Assembly: GCF_033095865.1 (NCBI RefSeq)
Contig: NZ_AP019365.1
Coordinates: 4,809,501-4,873,500, forward strand
Length of the DNA stretch: 64,000 nucleotides
Direction: 5' to 3'
Source: Pseudomonas sp. KU43P
GTDB lineage: Bacteria; Pseudomonadota; Gammaproteobacteria; Pseudomonadales; Pseudomonadaceae
Shown: piece by piece, positions 45,404 through 55,967 of the stretch
Layout: every line of letters begins with the position of its first letter
How positions within the stretch are numbered: the stretch's first letter is position 1
Translations under genes and position numbers: made by a program
Notes under the pieces: model-generated
What the model saw: the letters and a program-made list of their open reading frames with translations, nothing else
What the model was told of the DNA's origin: nothing
The model's database searches: none

Positions 45404-46084
45404 CTACCCCTTACGCAATACATAAACCCGCCACATGGCATAGAACGGCAGGAAGTCGAGGCGTTCCTGGATTCTGAAGCCGGCGGCCTTGAATTCTTCT
45501 TCAACTGTCTCTGCCGGTAACACAAAACGGTTCTGGTAGCTGTCGGGCTCGGCCTTGGCACTGCGCCGCTGCTCAAGCTTCCTGCGTCTCCAGGCCTTGA
45601 AGTTACCGTCCACCCACAATGACAGGATTACGCTGTCACGGCTAACCCTTTGGAATTCCGACAAAATTGTCTTGCGGTGAGCCGCCTCGCCAATGTGGTG
45701 AAAGAGCCGCATGCAGAAAATGCTGTCGACCGAATTGTCCGGCAGGTCGATGGCGAATGCTGAGGTCTGCAAAGGACGTACCCGCGCTACCACCTCCGGC
45801 GGTTGTGCGGCACAGGCTGTCTGGATCATCGCCTCGGAGTTGTCGGCACCGATGATCACCCGGTTCGGTTTTTCCGCCAGCAGCGGCCAGAATCGACCGG
45901 CGCCGCAAGGCAGGTCGAGTACCAATCCCGGTTCTCCGGCCAGCGCCAGGGCACGGCGTGCCAGCTGCTCGTCGCGTTTGTGGGACATGCGACGGGCCAG
46001 GCCATCCTGGTGCTTGAGGAAGTACTCCTGAGCATGTTGCTGGTCGTACTTCTCGGAAAATTCGAGTTTGATCGGGCTACGCAT
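45404..46084 (-). CDS. SAM-dependent methyltransferase, ColR-regulated operon leader
   Basis: 226 residues, class I methyltransferase. The SAM motif is LVLDLPCGAGRFWPLL, followed by IIGADNSEAMIQ and SIFCMRLFHHIG. It leads the operon with inaA six bases downstream. A ColR-box match lies 67-82 bp upstream. A role in LPS or envelope modification is inferred from context. Confidence 0.87.
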   Translation of the reverse strand: MRSPIKLEFSEKYDQQHAQEYFLKHQDGLARRMSHKRDEQLARRALALAGEPGLVLDLPCGAGRFWPLLAEKPNRVIIGADNSEAMIQTACAAQPPEVVARVRPLQTSAFAIDLPDNSVDSIFCMRLFHHIGEAAHRKTILSEFQRVSRDSVILSLWVDGNFKAWRRRKLEQRRSAKAEPDSYQNRFVLPAETVEEEFKAAGFRIQERLDFLPFYAMWRVYVLRKG

Positions 46085-46150
46085 TGGGCATCTCCTGGCT
46101 CCATTGCGCTCACCTTAAGTAGCGAAGCGTGGGCAACAGGTTATGCCAAT

Positions 46151-46166
46151 GTGAAAAAAATGTTAT
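46151..46166 (-). promoter_or_regulatory. ColR box before the methyltransferase-inaA operon
   Basis: Minus strand reads ATAACATTTTTTTCAC, matching the published ColR consensus (YYNASNNYTTTTTCAC) except the first base. It is about 67 bp before the methyltransferase ATG and just after colS. Confidence 0.7.
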
Positions 46167-46194
46167 CCGCCGGGCGACATGTTTCAGCGCATTT

Positions 46195-47499
46195 CTAAAG
46201 ATCCGTGGGGTCGATTTTCTCCGCACTCTGGCTCAAGTCGACCTGGAAGCGGCAACCATGAGGAGCCGTCGACGTCAGCGTGACGCGCCACCCCTGGTCA
46301 TCACAAATGCGCTGCACCAGCGAAAGGCCCAGGCCCAAGCCCTCGCCGCGGCGCTCTTCACCCCGCACGAACGGCTGGAACATGGCTTCGCGCTGCTCTT
46401 CGGGAATGCCCACGCCACTGTCTTCCACGGTGAAGCCGGTGGGTTGCAGGCTCAGGCGTATGTAGCCGCTGTCCGTGTAGTGCGCAGCATTGCGCAGCAG
46501 GTTGCCCATCACCGATTGCAGGAAGGTGGCGTTGTACAGCAGTGGGCCGGCACTGACCCGGCCGTCGTAATACAGCGTCAGGCCCTTCTGTTCGATGGTA
46601 TCGCGCCATACGCCGATCAGGTCGTCGGCGACCTCGCGCAGGTTGGCCTGGGACGCTACGGCACCCTGATCGCGCTGGGCACGGGCGAGCATCAGGAAGG
46701 TCTTGACCAGCTCGCGCATTTCTTCGGTGGCACGGGCAATCCGCTCCACCTGGCTGCGCGCACGGGTATCCAGGTTGGGGTTTTCCATGAGTAGCTCGCA
46801 CGAAGTGGCCAACACCATCAGGGGCGTGCGCAATTCATGGCTGACATCGCTGGTGAACAGCCGCTCACGGGTCAGGGCATCGCGCAAGCGGCCCAGGGTA
46901 TCGTCGAACGCCACCGCCAGCTGGCCCACCTCGTCCGCAGCGTAATCCGGGGCCAGCGGCGGGGCCAGGCCAAGCAGTTGGTCGCGATGGCGAACCTGGC
47001 GGGCCAGGCGGATCACCGGCGCCATCACCCGGCGGGCCAACAGCCAACCCAATACCACTGCCAGCACCAGGCTGAGCACGAAGCCGACCACGACCACAGC
47101 GAACAGCACCCGCTCGCGCTCTTCGAAATCGCTCTGGTCCTGCAGCAGCACGTAACGCCGGCCATCCACGATCTCGACCATGGCGTGGTAGGAGAGCTGG
47201 TCGCGGAACACTTCATGGAAGCCGACGTCGAGGTGGCGCAGGTCCTTGGGCAGCTCGAAATCATCACGCCCGCCGCTGAAGTAGAACAGCTGGTCGGGGC
47301 GTGGCCGGTGGCTCCAGTCGCTGACGCTGTCCATGCGCAACAGCCGTTGCAGGTCGCCCCCAAGCACCGAGGAGATCAAGCGCTCCTCGACCAGGTGCAC
47401 AGTGGCGACGATGCCGAAGGCGAAGGCCCCTGCCACCAGTGCGCTCATCAGCGCAAAAGCGATGATGATGCGTTGGGCAAGGCTCTGCTTAAACTCCAT
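46195..47499 (-). CDS. colS: Sensor histidine kinase ColS
   Basis: 434 residues. TM1 (about 11-33), a periplasmic loop, TM2 (about 135-160), HAMP, HisKA (SDVSHELRTPL), and HATPase with NLLRNAAHYT, GVGIPEE and GLGLGLSL. With the start MEFKQSLAQR, the loop acidic residues fall at E38, D57, E96 and the ExxE pair E126/E129, as reported for ColS metal (Zn, Fe(III)) sensing in P. putida. It overlaps colR by 11 bp. Confidence 0.95.
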   Translation of the reverse strand: MEFKQSLAQRIIIAFALMSALVAGAFAFGIVATVHLVEERLISSVLGGDLQRLLRMDSVSDWSHRPRPDQLFYFSGGRDDFELPKDLRHLDVGFHEVFRDQLSYHAMVEIVDGRRYVLLQDQSDFEERERVLFAVVVVGFVLSLVLAVVLGWLLARRVMAPVIRLARQVRHRDQLLGLAPPLAPDYAADEVGQLAVAFDDTLGRLRDALTRERLFTSDVSHELRTPLMVLATSCELLMENPNLDTRARSQVERIARATEEMRELVKTFLMLARAQRDQGAVASQANLREVADDLIGVWRDTIEQKGLTLYYDGRVSAGPLLYNATFLQSVMGNLLRNAAHYTDSGYIRLSLQPTGFTVEDSGVGIPEEQREAMFQPFVRGEERRGEGLGLGLSLVQRICDDQGWRVTLTSTAPHGCRFQVDLSQSAEKIDPTDL

Positions 47500-48172
47500 C
47501 GCGACCCTCGGCGAGGCGATAGCCGACGCCATGGACGGTATGCAGCAGCGGTTTCTCGAACGGTTTGTCGATCACTTGGCGAAGCTGGTGCACGTGGCTG
47601 CGCAGGCTGTCGCTGTCGGGGCAGTCGTCGCCCCAAAGGGCTTCTTCCAGCACTTCGCGGCGCAGCACGTGCGGGCTCTTCTGCATGAGCACAGCGAGCA
47701 GCTTGAGGCCGACCGGGTTGAGCTTGAGCAGGCGGCCCTGGCGAGTGACTTCCAGGGTATCGAGGTCGTAGCTCAGGTCGGCGACCTGCAGGGTACGCCG
47801 ACCGCCACCCTGGGCCCGGCGCAATACCGCTTCGATGCGCGCGGCCAGCTCGGAGAGGGCGAACGGTTTGAGCAGGTAGTCGTCGGCGCCGGAGCGGAAG
47901 CCTTGCAGGCGGTCATCGAGCTGGTCACGGGCAGTGAGCATGATAACCGGGGTATCGCGGCGGGCGTCCTCACGCAGGCGCTTGCACAGGGTGTAACCAT
48001 CGATGCCTGGCAGCATGATGTCGAGCACGATCAGGTCATAGTGTTCGGTGGCGGCCAGGTGCAGCCCGGATAGGCCGTCCTGGGCGCAGTCGACGGTGTA
48101 GCCTTTCATGCCTAGGTAATCGGCCAGGTTGGCGAGAATATCGCGGTTGTCTTCAACCAAAAGAATGCGCAT
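47489..48172 (-). CDS. colR: Response regulator ColR
   Basis: 227 residues, OmpR family. The receiver domain has D51 in LIVLDIMLPGIDG and Lys in LLKPFALSEL; the C-terminal winged helix has SLRSHVHQLRQVIDKP. It activates envelope genes under metal and phenol stress. AGGAG lies six bases before the ATG. colS follows with an 11-bp overlap. Confidence 0.95.
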   Translation of the reverse strand: MRILLVEDNRDILANLADYLGMKGYTVDCAQDGLSGLHLAATEHYDLIVLDIMLPGIDGYTLCKRLREDARRDTPVIMLTARDQLDDRLQGFRSGADDYLLKPFALSELAARIEAVLRRAQGGGRRTLQVADLSYDLDTLEVTRQGRLLKLNPVGLKLLAVLMQKSPHVLRREVLEEALWGDDCPDSDSLRSHVHQLRQVIDKPFEKPLLHTVHGVGYRLAEGRDGV

Positions 48173-48268
48173 CGGGTTCTCCTGTGCGGCGCTTCGCGGG
48201 GGTGCGCGGCAGGCGCAGCTTAAGGCCATCGCCCGGACTGTGCCAGCCCCTCTGCAAATTCAGCGAAG

Positions 48269-48284
48269 TTGACAGTTTTTTCAC
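48269..48284 (+). promoter_or_regulatory. Perfect ColR box before the PAP2 phosphatase gene
   Basis: TTGACAGTTTTTTCAC matches every position of the ColR consensus YYNASNNYTTTTTCAC. It is 70 bp before the PAP2 ATG and 97 bp upstream of colR on the other strand, so it could act on either. Confidence 0.8.
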
Positions 48285-48353
48285 TGATCCTTCACGGACA
48301 CAGGATAGCGGGCGCTCGACAATGCCCCGTCTTTTTCGCGTGCTGGAGTCGTC

Positions 48354-49082
48354 ATGCAACCTCCCCTTCGTCCTCGTCCGATCAACTACTGGCTGTACCT
48401 GGGCATACCTTTGGCCGCCGCAGTGGCCTTGATTCTGCTCGAACTGACGTCGGTCGACATGGACGTGGCCAACCTGTTCTTCGATCAAACAGCCGGCCAA
48501 TTCGTCGGCCGCCACAGCTACCTGCTGGAAAACATCCTGCACGACCGCGTCAAGCAGGTGGTGATTCTGCTCGGCCTGCTGTCGGTGGTGGCGTTTGCCT
48601 CGAGTTTTTTCTGCAAGCGCCTGTTCGGCTGGCGCCGCGAGCTGGGTTGCCTGGTGCTTGCGCTGGGCCTGTCCACGGCTTTTGTCACACCACTCAAGAA
48701 AGTGACCCAGGTGCAATGCCCCTGGAGCCTGACCCAGTTCGGCGGCAAGGAAACCTACAGCAAACTGCTAGAGCCGCGCCCGGCCACCGACAAGCCTGGC
48801 ATGTGCTGGCCAGGTGGGCATGCAGCCACCGGCTTCTGCCTGTTCGGCTTGTTCTTCATGCTGCGTGACCGTCGCCCGCGGCTGGCGCGGGTGGCGTTTG
48901 TGGTGGCTCTGCTGGCCGGCTCGGTGCTGTCGGTTGGCCGGATGATGCAAGGGGCGCATTTCCTCTCGCACAACGTCTGGACGGCCGTCTTCTGCTGGTT
49001 GATCGGTTTGGGCTCGTATTACCTGGTGCTGTATCGCAAGGGGGTAGCTCAGGCGCCAGCCGCCGAGCGCAGCCTCGCCTGA
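48354..49082 (+). CDS. PAP2 family membrane phosphatase
   Basis: 242 residues, about five or six membrane helices. PAP2 motifs are present in LpxT/PgpB style: LKKVTQVQCPW (KX6RP region), CWPGGHAATGF (PSGH region) and GRMMQGAHFLSHNVWTA (SRX5HX3D region). It would remove phosphate from lipid A, undecaprenyl or PG phosphates. A perfect ColR box upstream suggests induction by ColRS. GGAG lies six bases before the ATG. Confidence 0.85.
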   Translation: MQPPLRPRPINYWLYLGIPLAAAVALILLELTSVDMDVANLFFDQTAGQFVGRHSYLLENILHDRVKQVVILLGLLSVVAFASSFFCKRLFGWRRELGCLVLALGLSTAFVTPLKKVTQVQCPWSLTQFGGKETYSKLLEPRPATDKPGMCWPGGHAATGFCLFGLFFMLRDRRPRLARVAFVVALLAGSVLSVGRMMQGAHFLSHNVWTAVFCWLIGLGSYYLVLYRKGVAQAPAAERSLA

Positions 49083-49121
49083 CCTGAGGCCGCCTTGCGG
49101 CTTCAGTGCCCTCCACAGAAA

Positions 49122-49155
49122 AACGAAAAAGCCCCGCACTAGGCGGGGCTTTTTC
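49122..49155. terminator. Bidirectional terminator between PAP2 gene and groEL
   Basis: AAAAAGCCCCGC, loop ACTAG, GCGGGGCTTTTT. A-run and T-run on both sides serve the two convergent genes. Confidence 0.93.
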
Positions 49156-49177
49156 TTGGTGCAGGGGTAAGGCTGGC

Positions 49178-50824
<1,647 letters not shown>

Positions 50825-50866
50825 TTAATCCTTGAATTACTTTGGAGTAACGGGAAATCGGAGAAA

Positions 50867-51160
50867 TCAGCCTTCGATAACGGCGAGGATTTCGTTCTCG
50901 GCCATGACCAGCAGGTCTTCGCCATCGACTTTCACGGTGTTGCTGCCCGAGTAAGGGCCGAAAACCACTTTGTCACCCACTTTCACGGCCAGCGCACGTA
51001 CTTCGCCGTTTTCCAGGATGCGACCGGTGCCGACGGCAACGACTTCGCCGCGGTTTGGTTTTTCAGCGGCCGAACCCGGCAGGACGATACCGCCAGCGGT
51101 TTTCGATTCTTCTTCGCTGCGACGGATGACTACGCGGTCATGCAGAGGACGAAGCTTCAT
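50867..51160 (-). CDS. groES: Co-chaperonin GroES (Hsp10)
   Basis: 97 residues, [21 protein letters not shown], with the mobile loop ([10 protein letters not shown]) and ending in AVIEG. GGGAG precedes the ATG at 51160. First gene of the groESL operon, about 150 bp from a heat-shock promoter. Confidence 0.98.
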   Translation of the reverse strand: MKLRPLHDRVVIRRSEEESKTAGGIVLPGSAAEKPNRGEVVAVGTGRILENGEVRALAVKVGDKVVFGPYSGSNTVKVDGEDLLVMAENEILAVIEG

Positions 51161-51307
51161 TGTCGATCTCTCCCAAATTGTGGTTTTCATCGGCCGGTAT
51201 CGACACCGGCGGGTTGATGCGGTCCGGCGTTGCCGGGGGTGGTTCGCAACGGGCGAATCACCTGTGTCATGTCTGGTGTAACCACCAGAAACCTTGCGGT
51301 GACCACA

Positions 51308-51336
51308 TACATGAGGCCGCCATATTCAATTACAAG
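51308..51336 (-). promoter_or_regulatory. Sigma-32-like promoter of groESL
   Basis: Minus strand has CTTGTAA, a 13-bp spacer and CCTCATGTA, close to the RpoH consensus CTTGAAA-N11-16-CCCCATNTA. It lies about 150 bp before groES; the leader is unusually long and could hold additional control. Confidence 0.65.
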
Positions 51337-51362
51337 GCTTGCCCTGAAAAATTTTCCACAGG

Positions 51363-51396
51363 CAGAAAAACACCGGGGCCGCTTAGTGGCCCCGGG
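51363..51396 (-). terminator. fxsA terminator
   Basis: CCGGGGCC stem, 7-base loop, GGCCCCGG, then on the minus strand TGTTTTT. It lies after fxsA and before the groE promoter. Confidence 0.85.
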
Positions 51397-51400
51397 TTGG

Positions 51401-51862
51401 TTACTTGTCGCGGCGCTCGTACTCGCCTTCGATCACGTTGGGCCGGTGGCCCGTGTCGCGTGGCTGCGCCTGGAACGGGTCATCCTGAAAAGCCCGCTGG
51501 CGCATGGCCTGGGCCTCGGCACGCTCGCGCAACTTGCGCGCGGCCAGGTGGCGGGTGAACGGCAGCAGGCAGAGCACGCCCAGCACGTCACTGATGAAGC
51601 CCGGCAGCAGCAGCAGGCCACCACCAACCGCCAGCATCAGCCCCTGGAACATGTCCTCGGCGGGCAGTTCACCACGCTGCAGGCTTTCACGGGCACGCAG
51701 AGCGGTGGCAAGGCCTGCCACACGCATCACCAGCACACCCAGGGCAGAACCCGCGATGATCAGCAGCAGCGCCGGGAAGAAACCGATGGCCGCGCTGACC
51801 TTGACGAAAACGAACAGCTCCAGCACAGGGAACAGGAGAAACAGCAATAGAAAAGCACGCAT
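51401..51862 (-). CDS. fxsA: FxsA family inner-membrane protein
   Basis: 153 residues with a hydrophobic N-terminal half (MRAFLLLFLLFPVLELFVFV...), a second helix pair, and a charged tail. FxsA relieves F-plasmid exclusion of phage T7 in E. coli; normal role unclear. GAGGAA lies nine bases before the ATG. It sits upstream of groESL with a terminator between. Confidence 0.88.
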   Translation of the reverse strand: MRAFLLLFLLFPVLELFVFVKVSAAIGFFPALLLIIAGSALGVLVMRVAGLATALRARESLQRGELPAEDMFQGLMLAVGGGLLLLPGFISDVLGVLCLLPFTRHLAARKLRERAEAQAMRQRAFQDDPFQAQPRDTGHRPNVIEGEYERRDK

Positions 51863-51929
51863 TGAAGCATTCCTCGATGGAAGACAACCTTCCTGTAAGA
51901 CCATCACATGGATGCGTGCATTCGCATTT

Positions 51930-52661
51930 TCAAGCTTCGACTTCAGTCGCAGCCGGCCATTGGTCGGCGCGGGCCAGCAAAACCAGGGCTTCGCGAACTT
52001 GTGTCGGCGTATTGCAAATGGCGGGGAACGGCAACCAGTAGATGCCCTGGCCGATGCGCAGATGCATGCCTTCGCTGTCGATGCCGACCATCTGCGCCGG
52101 CGTGCCGCGCGGCAAGTCGCTCAGCTCGACGTAATGGGCGATGGCGTTGGCGTGGTCGCTGTTCATGTGTTCGATCATGCTGGCCTCGGCCTGGCCCGCG
52201 AAGGGGTTGGCCAGGGTCACCTGGTCGAGCCAATGGATCGCGCCGAAGCCGCCGATGTAACGATGGCGAACCGGCTGCAGCACCCAGAAGTCGAAGTCGT
52301 GGGCCTTGTGGTAATTGGCGGCATCGGGGAAGTAACGGTAGTAACGCTCGGCGGCCGCCTCGATGGCGGCTTCATCGACCAGCTTGTGCGCCTCGGCCAT
52401 TACGGTCAGGCGGCCCACGGCCTGCACATCCTCGGCCTCGCGCTCACCCACCAGCAGCGAGCACTTGGCGTCCTTCTGCAGGTTGTGGGTGTGCTGGGCG
52501 ATGCGGCTGATGAGGATCAGCGGATTGCCATGGGCATCCAGGCAGTACGGCACGACGGAACCGAACGGGAACCCAGGCATGGACTTGGAATGGGTCGAGA
52601 GCACGCCGCGGTATTCCTTGAGCAGCAGTTCCCGGGCGGGGCGAATGGCATTGGTACTCAC
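51930..52661 (-). CDS. HugZ-like heme utilisation / PNPOx-fold protein
   Basis: 243 residues. The N-terminal split-barrel (pyridoxamine oxidase-like) is followed by a C-terminal DUF2470 domain (MIEHMNSDHANAIAHYV). HugZ proteins bind or degrade heme. The GTG at 52661 has AGGAG nine bases upstream. Role in this strain unproven. Confidence 0.8.
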   Translation of the reverse strand: MSTNAIRPARELLLKEYRGVLSTHSKSMPGFPFGSVVPYCLDAHGNPLILISRIAQHTHNLQKDAKCSLLVGEREAEDVQAVGRLTVMAEAHKLVDEAAIEAAAERYYRYFPDAANYHKAHDFDFWVLQPVRHRYIGGFGAIHWLDQVTLANPFAGQAEASMIEHMNSDHANAIAHYVELSDLPRGTPAQMVGIDSEGMHLRIGQGIYWLPFPAICNTPTQVREALVLLARADQWPAATEVEA

Positions 52662-52745
52662 AGAAGGCGCTCCTGACGGCGGACTGGATGGGTGACAAGA
52701 TAAGCATTATCACCCGCCACTGCCAGCGCAGCGCCAAGGCATCCT

Positions 52746-53756
52746 TCACCAGGTCACGCCGAAGCCTGCGGTGTATCGGGTCTTGTCCAGGTCGCTTTCC
52801 CGAGTGCCGCTGATGATGTCCTTTTCCGCCTTGAGGTTGAGCGAAGCCCATTCGGTGACCTTGTAGCGCAGCCCCACCTCGGCATCCAGCGAGTAGTTGG
52901 CCACGCCCCCGAGTGGCTTGGCGAGCTCGCCATTGGTGAACAGCTGCACGTTCTTGCCGATCAGGTAACGGGTGTAGTCCCATTTGACCGCCGCAGAATA
53001 GAAGTTGTCCTTGGCGCCATCCTGGTATTCGAAATCGGTGCGGTTGACCAGCGAACCCAGCGAGAAGGCGCCCAGCTCGTCGTCCCAGAACTGATAGCCA
53101 GGGCCGGTACCCACGGTGCGCTGGCGGGACAGGTCCTCGATGTGGTCGCGCTTGTACTCCAGGCGCCCCTGCCAGAACCACTTCTCGGTGAGGAAGCGGT
53201 CGAGCGCGTATTCGGCGCTCCAGTTGTTGGTGGTGGTGACGTCGTCCTTGGACTCGCGGTTGTACTCGCCCTCGGCATTGTGCCGCCAGCGGCCGTGGCG
53301 GGCTGTGGTCTTGAAGTCGATGTCGTAGTCGTCGCTGTCGCTCTCGGCGCGCTTGTAGTCCATGGCCACGTCGACGTTGCCCTTCCACAGGAAGTCCTCG
53401 ACCAATGGCTTGGGCTTCATGATTTGCTGGATGCTCGCCAGCTCCACGGTCTTGGGCGCCTCACCATTGGCCAGGGTCACCTTGCCCGCCTCGGCCGCCT
53501 TCAGCGACTTGGCCTTCTCGCCGTTGTAGGCATCCTGCTTGACCAGCAGTTCCTGATCGCTCTCCAGGGTCTGCACCTGCTTCCAGTCCAAGGCGATCGA
53601 GCCACCGTAGGGGGTCTCCAGCAGCAGCTTGCCACCGTCGAACAGGCGGATCTTGCCGCTCAGGCGGTCGCCGTTCTTCATCCACACGGTATCGGCGAAA
53701 GCCGGAGCGGCACACAGGGAGGCGGTCAACAAGCACAACAACGATCTAGAATACAT
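52746..53756 (-). CDS. DUF481 outer-membrane-type protein
   Basis: 336 residues. Signal peptide (about 1-20, ending AFA). A first part (TVWMKNGDRLSGKIRLFDGGKLLLETPYGG) resembles a small beta domain, then a DUF481 barrel of alternating hydrophobic strands ending in FGVTW (C-terminal aromatic typical of outer-membrane proteins). It may form a porin-like channel; function unknown. The ATG at 53756 was chosen because it starts the signal peptide. Confidence 0.8.
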   Translation of the reverse strand: MYSRSLLCLLTASLCAAPAFADTVWMKNGDRLSGKIRLFDGGKLLLETPYGGSIALDWKQVQTLESDQELLVKQDAYNGEKAKSLKAAEAGKVTLANGEAPKTVELASIQQIMKPKPLVEDFLWKGNVDVAMDYKRAESDSDDYDIDFKTTARHGRWRHNAEGEYNRESKDDVTTTNNWSAEYALDRFLTEKWFWQGRLEYKRDHIEDLSRQRTVGTGPGYQFWDDELGAFSLGSLVNRTDFEYQDGAKDNFYSAAVKWDYTRYLIGKNVQLFTNGELAKPLGGVANYSLDAEVGLRYKVTEWASLNLKAEKDIISGTRESDLDKTRYTAGFGVTW

Positions 53757-53908
53757 AAGCGGGCTACGGGTTCGATTCGACGAAAAAAGCCGGGCATTAT
53801 CCAGATACCAACGACCAGAGCAAGGACAGACCGAGCACATGCCATTGAGTTCAACTCTCATTTGCCGTGACCATTCGTCCGGTTTCATTCCAGGCCAGGG
53901 CTGCCCTG

Positions 53909-54262
53909 ATGTCTGAGCCTTATGACCATGCCCTGGACGCGCCCGAGGCCCGACGAACGGCCCTGTATTCGGTGCTCGGCCAGGTACCGGCGGGCAAGGT
54001 GGTCAGCTACGGTCAACTTGCCGAACTGGCAGGGCTGGGCCGAGCGGCGCGATGGGTCGGCCGTACCCTCGGCCAGTTGCCCGGTGATACCCGCCTTCCC
54101 TGGCACCGGGTTCTGGGTGCAGGTGGTCGCCTGAGCCTGGCGCTGGGTACGCCAGCGGGAGATGAACAACGCGCACGGTTGCGTGCGGAGGGCGTCAATG
54201 TAACCAATAATCGTGTGGATATGACGCGCCATGGCTGGCGCCCGATGGAGCACAGCGGTTAG
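53909..54262 (+). CDS. Alkyltransferase-like protein (Atl)
   Basis: About 117 residues, the DNA-binding domain of O6-alkylguanine transferases. The PCHR active site reads PWHR, so the alkyl-accepting Cys is Trp, the defining feature of ATL proteins. They flag O6-alkylguanine for nucleotide excision repair. The ATG at 53909 is preferred; a GTG at 53867 would add 14 residues. Confidence 0.88.
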   Translation: MSEPYDHALDAPEARRTALYSVLGQVPAGKVVSYGQLAELAGLGRAARWVGRTLGQLPGDTRLPWHRVLGAGGRLSLALGTPAGDEQRARLRAEGVNVTNNRVDMTRHGWRPMEHSG

Positions 54263-54305
54263 AGTGCGCGCTTTGTTTTCGCAAATTTGAGGCAGATGTT
54301 GGCCC

Positions 54306-55853
54306 ATGCCCCGTAAAACCTGGCGCGCTGCGCTTGCCGCCTATGCCAGCCCGTCTACCCTGGTGCTTTTGCTGCTGGGCTTCGCCGCCGGCCTGCCCTA
54401 CATGCTGGTGTTTTCGACCCTTTCAGTGTGGTTGCGCGAAGCGGGCGTGGCCCGCGAAACCATTGGCTACGCCAGCCTGATCGGCCTGGCCTATGCCTTC
54501 AAATGGGTCTGGTCGCCGCTGCTCGACCAATGGCGCCTGCCACTGCTGGGCGGTCTGGGACGACGCCGTTCGTGGCTGCTGCTTTCCCAGGCCCTGGTGG
54601 TAGTCGGCCTGGTCGGCATGAGCCTGTGCGACCCGCAACAACACCTTTCCTGGCTGATCGCCCTGGCGGTACTGGTGGCTTTCGCCTCCGCCACCCAGGA
54701 CATCGCGGTCGATGCCTACCGCCTGGAGATCGCCGACGATCAACGCCAGGCTGCGCTAGCTGCCAGCTACATGGCCGGTTACCGTGTCGCAGCCCTGCTC
54801 GCCACGGCCGGCGCGCTGTTTTTCGCCGAATGGTTCGGTTCCACCGGTTTCAGCTACCTGCACAAAGCCTGGGCCGGCACTTATGTGCTGTTCGGCGTGC
54901 TGATGGTGCCCGCGCTGTTCACCACCTTGGTCATGCGTGAACCACCCGTGCCGATGCGTACCCAGCTTTCGGCTGCACGCTATGGCCTGATGCACCAGAT
55001 GGCGTCGGTGTTCGTGCTGATCATCCTGCTGGTGTCGGTGCCTGCCAGTTTCACGCAGATGTTCAACACCGGCTGGTCGAGTGTCATCTCCGGCGATGCC
55101 ACCCCGCTCGACCTGCTGCTCGAAGACCGTGCCTTCCTGCGCCTGATCCTGTACGTGCTGCTGACCTGGGCGTGCCTGTCGAGCCTGGGCCGCCGCGGCC
55201 TGGCACCGGTGCTCACGCCGGTCAACGATTTCATCGCCCGCTACCGCTGGCAGGCCCTGCTGCTGCTCGGGCTGATCGCTACCTATCGCATGTCGGACAC
55301 GGTGATGGGGGTGATGGCCAACGTGTTCTACATCGACATGGGCTTCACCAAGGACCAGATCGCCAGCGTCAGCAAGATCTTCGGCCTGATCATGACCTTG
55401 GTCGGCGCAGGCGTCGGTGGCCTGCTGATCGTGCGCTTCGGCATCCTGCCGATCCTGTTCATCGGTGGTGTGGCGTCAGCGGCCACCAACATTCTGTTCC
55501 TCATGCTTGCCGACATGGGCCCGAACCTGGAAATGCTGGTGGTGACCATCTCGCTGGACAACTTCAGCTCAGGCCTGGCCACGTCTGCGTTCGTCGCCTA
55601 CCTGTCGAGCCTTACCAACCTGAAATTCTCGGCCACGCAATATGCGCTGCTCAGTTCGATCATGCTGCTGTTGCCACGTCTGATCGGTGGCTATTCGGGG
55701 GTGATGGTAGAGAAGTTCGGTTACCACGACTTCTTCCTGATTACCGCGCTGCTGGGAGTGCCGACGCTGATCCTGATCGCCTTGCACTGGCGGCAGGAGG
55801 TTGGGCGAGGCAAGCAGGTACCGGTTGAGAATTCAGCGGCCGAGCGGCCCTGA
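54306..55853 (+). CDS. ampG: Muropeptide permease AmpG
   Basis: 515 residues, about 12-14 membrane helices. It imports anhydro-muropeptides for cell-wall recycling and so affects AmpC beta-lactamase induction. The start LLGFAAGLPYMLVFSTLSVWLRE, SATQDIAVDAYRLE and the AmpG-specific C-terminal half are present. Confidence 0.93.
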   Translation: MPRKTWRAALAAYASPSTLVLLLLGFAAGLPYMLVFSTLSVWLREAGVARETIGYASLIGLAYAFKWVWSPLLDQWRLPLLGGLGRRRSWLLLSQALVVVGLVGMSLCDPQQHLSWLIALAVLVAFASATQDIAVDAYRLEIADDQRQAALAASYMAGYRVAALLATAGALFFAEWFGSTGFSYLHKAWAGTYVLFGVLMVPALFTTLVMREPPVPMRTQLSAARYGLMHQMASVFVLIILLVSVPASFTQMFNTGWSSVISGDATPLDLLLEDRAFLRLILYVLLTWACLSSLGRRGLAPVLTPVNDFIARYRWQALLLLGLIATYRMSDTVMGVMANVFYIDMGFTKDQIASVSKIFGLIMTLVGAGVGGLLIVRFGILPILFIGGVASAATNILFLMLADMGPNLEMLVVTISLDNFSSGLATSAFVAYLSSLTNLKFSATQYALLSSIMLLLPRLIGGYSGVMVEKFGYHDFFLITALLGVPTLILIALHWRQEVGRGKQVPVENSAAERP

Positions 55854-55864
55854 ATCCCCCTCTG

Positions 55865-55957
55865 GGCCCATCGCCGGCAAGCCGGCTCCCACAGGGGTAT
55901 CACAGGCCTTGAGAACTGTGGTCTAACCTGTGGGAGCCGGCTTGCCGGCGATAGGCC
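55865..55957. repeat. REP pair after ampG
   Basis: Forward CCATCGCCGGCAAGCCGGCT and inverted GAGCCGGCTTGCCGGCGATA, about 32 bp apart, between convergent ampG and the MFS gene. Confidence 0.9.
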
Positions 55958-55967
55958 GGTACAGCCC

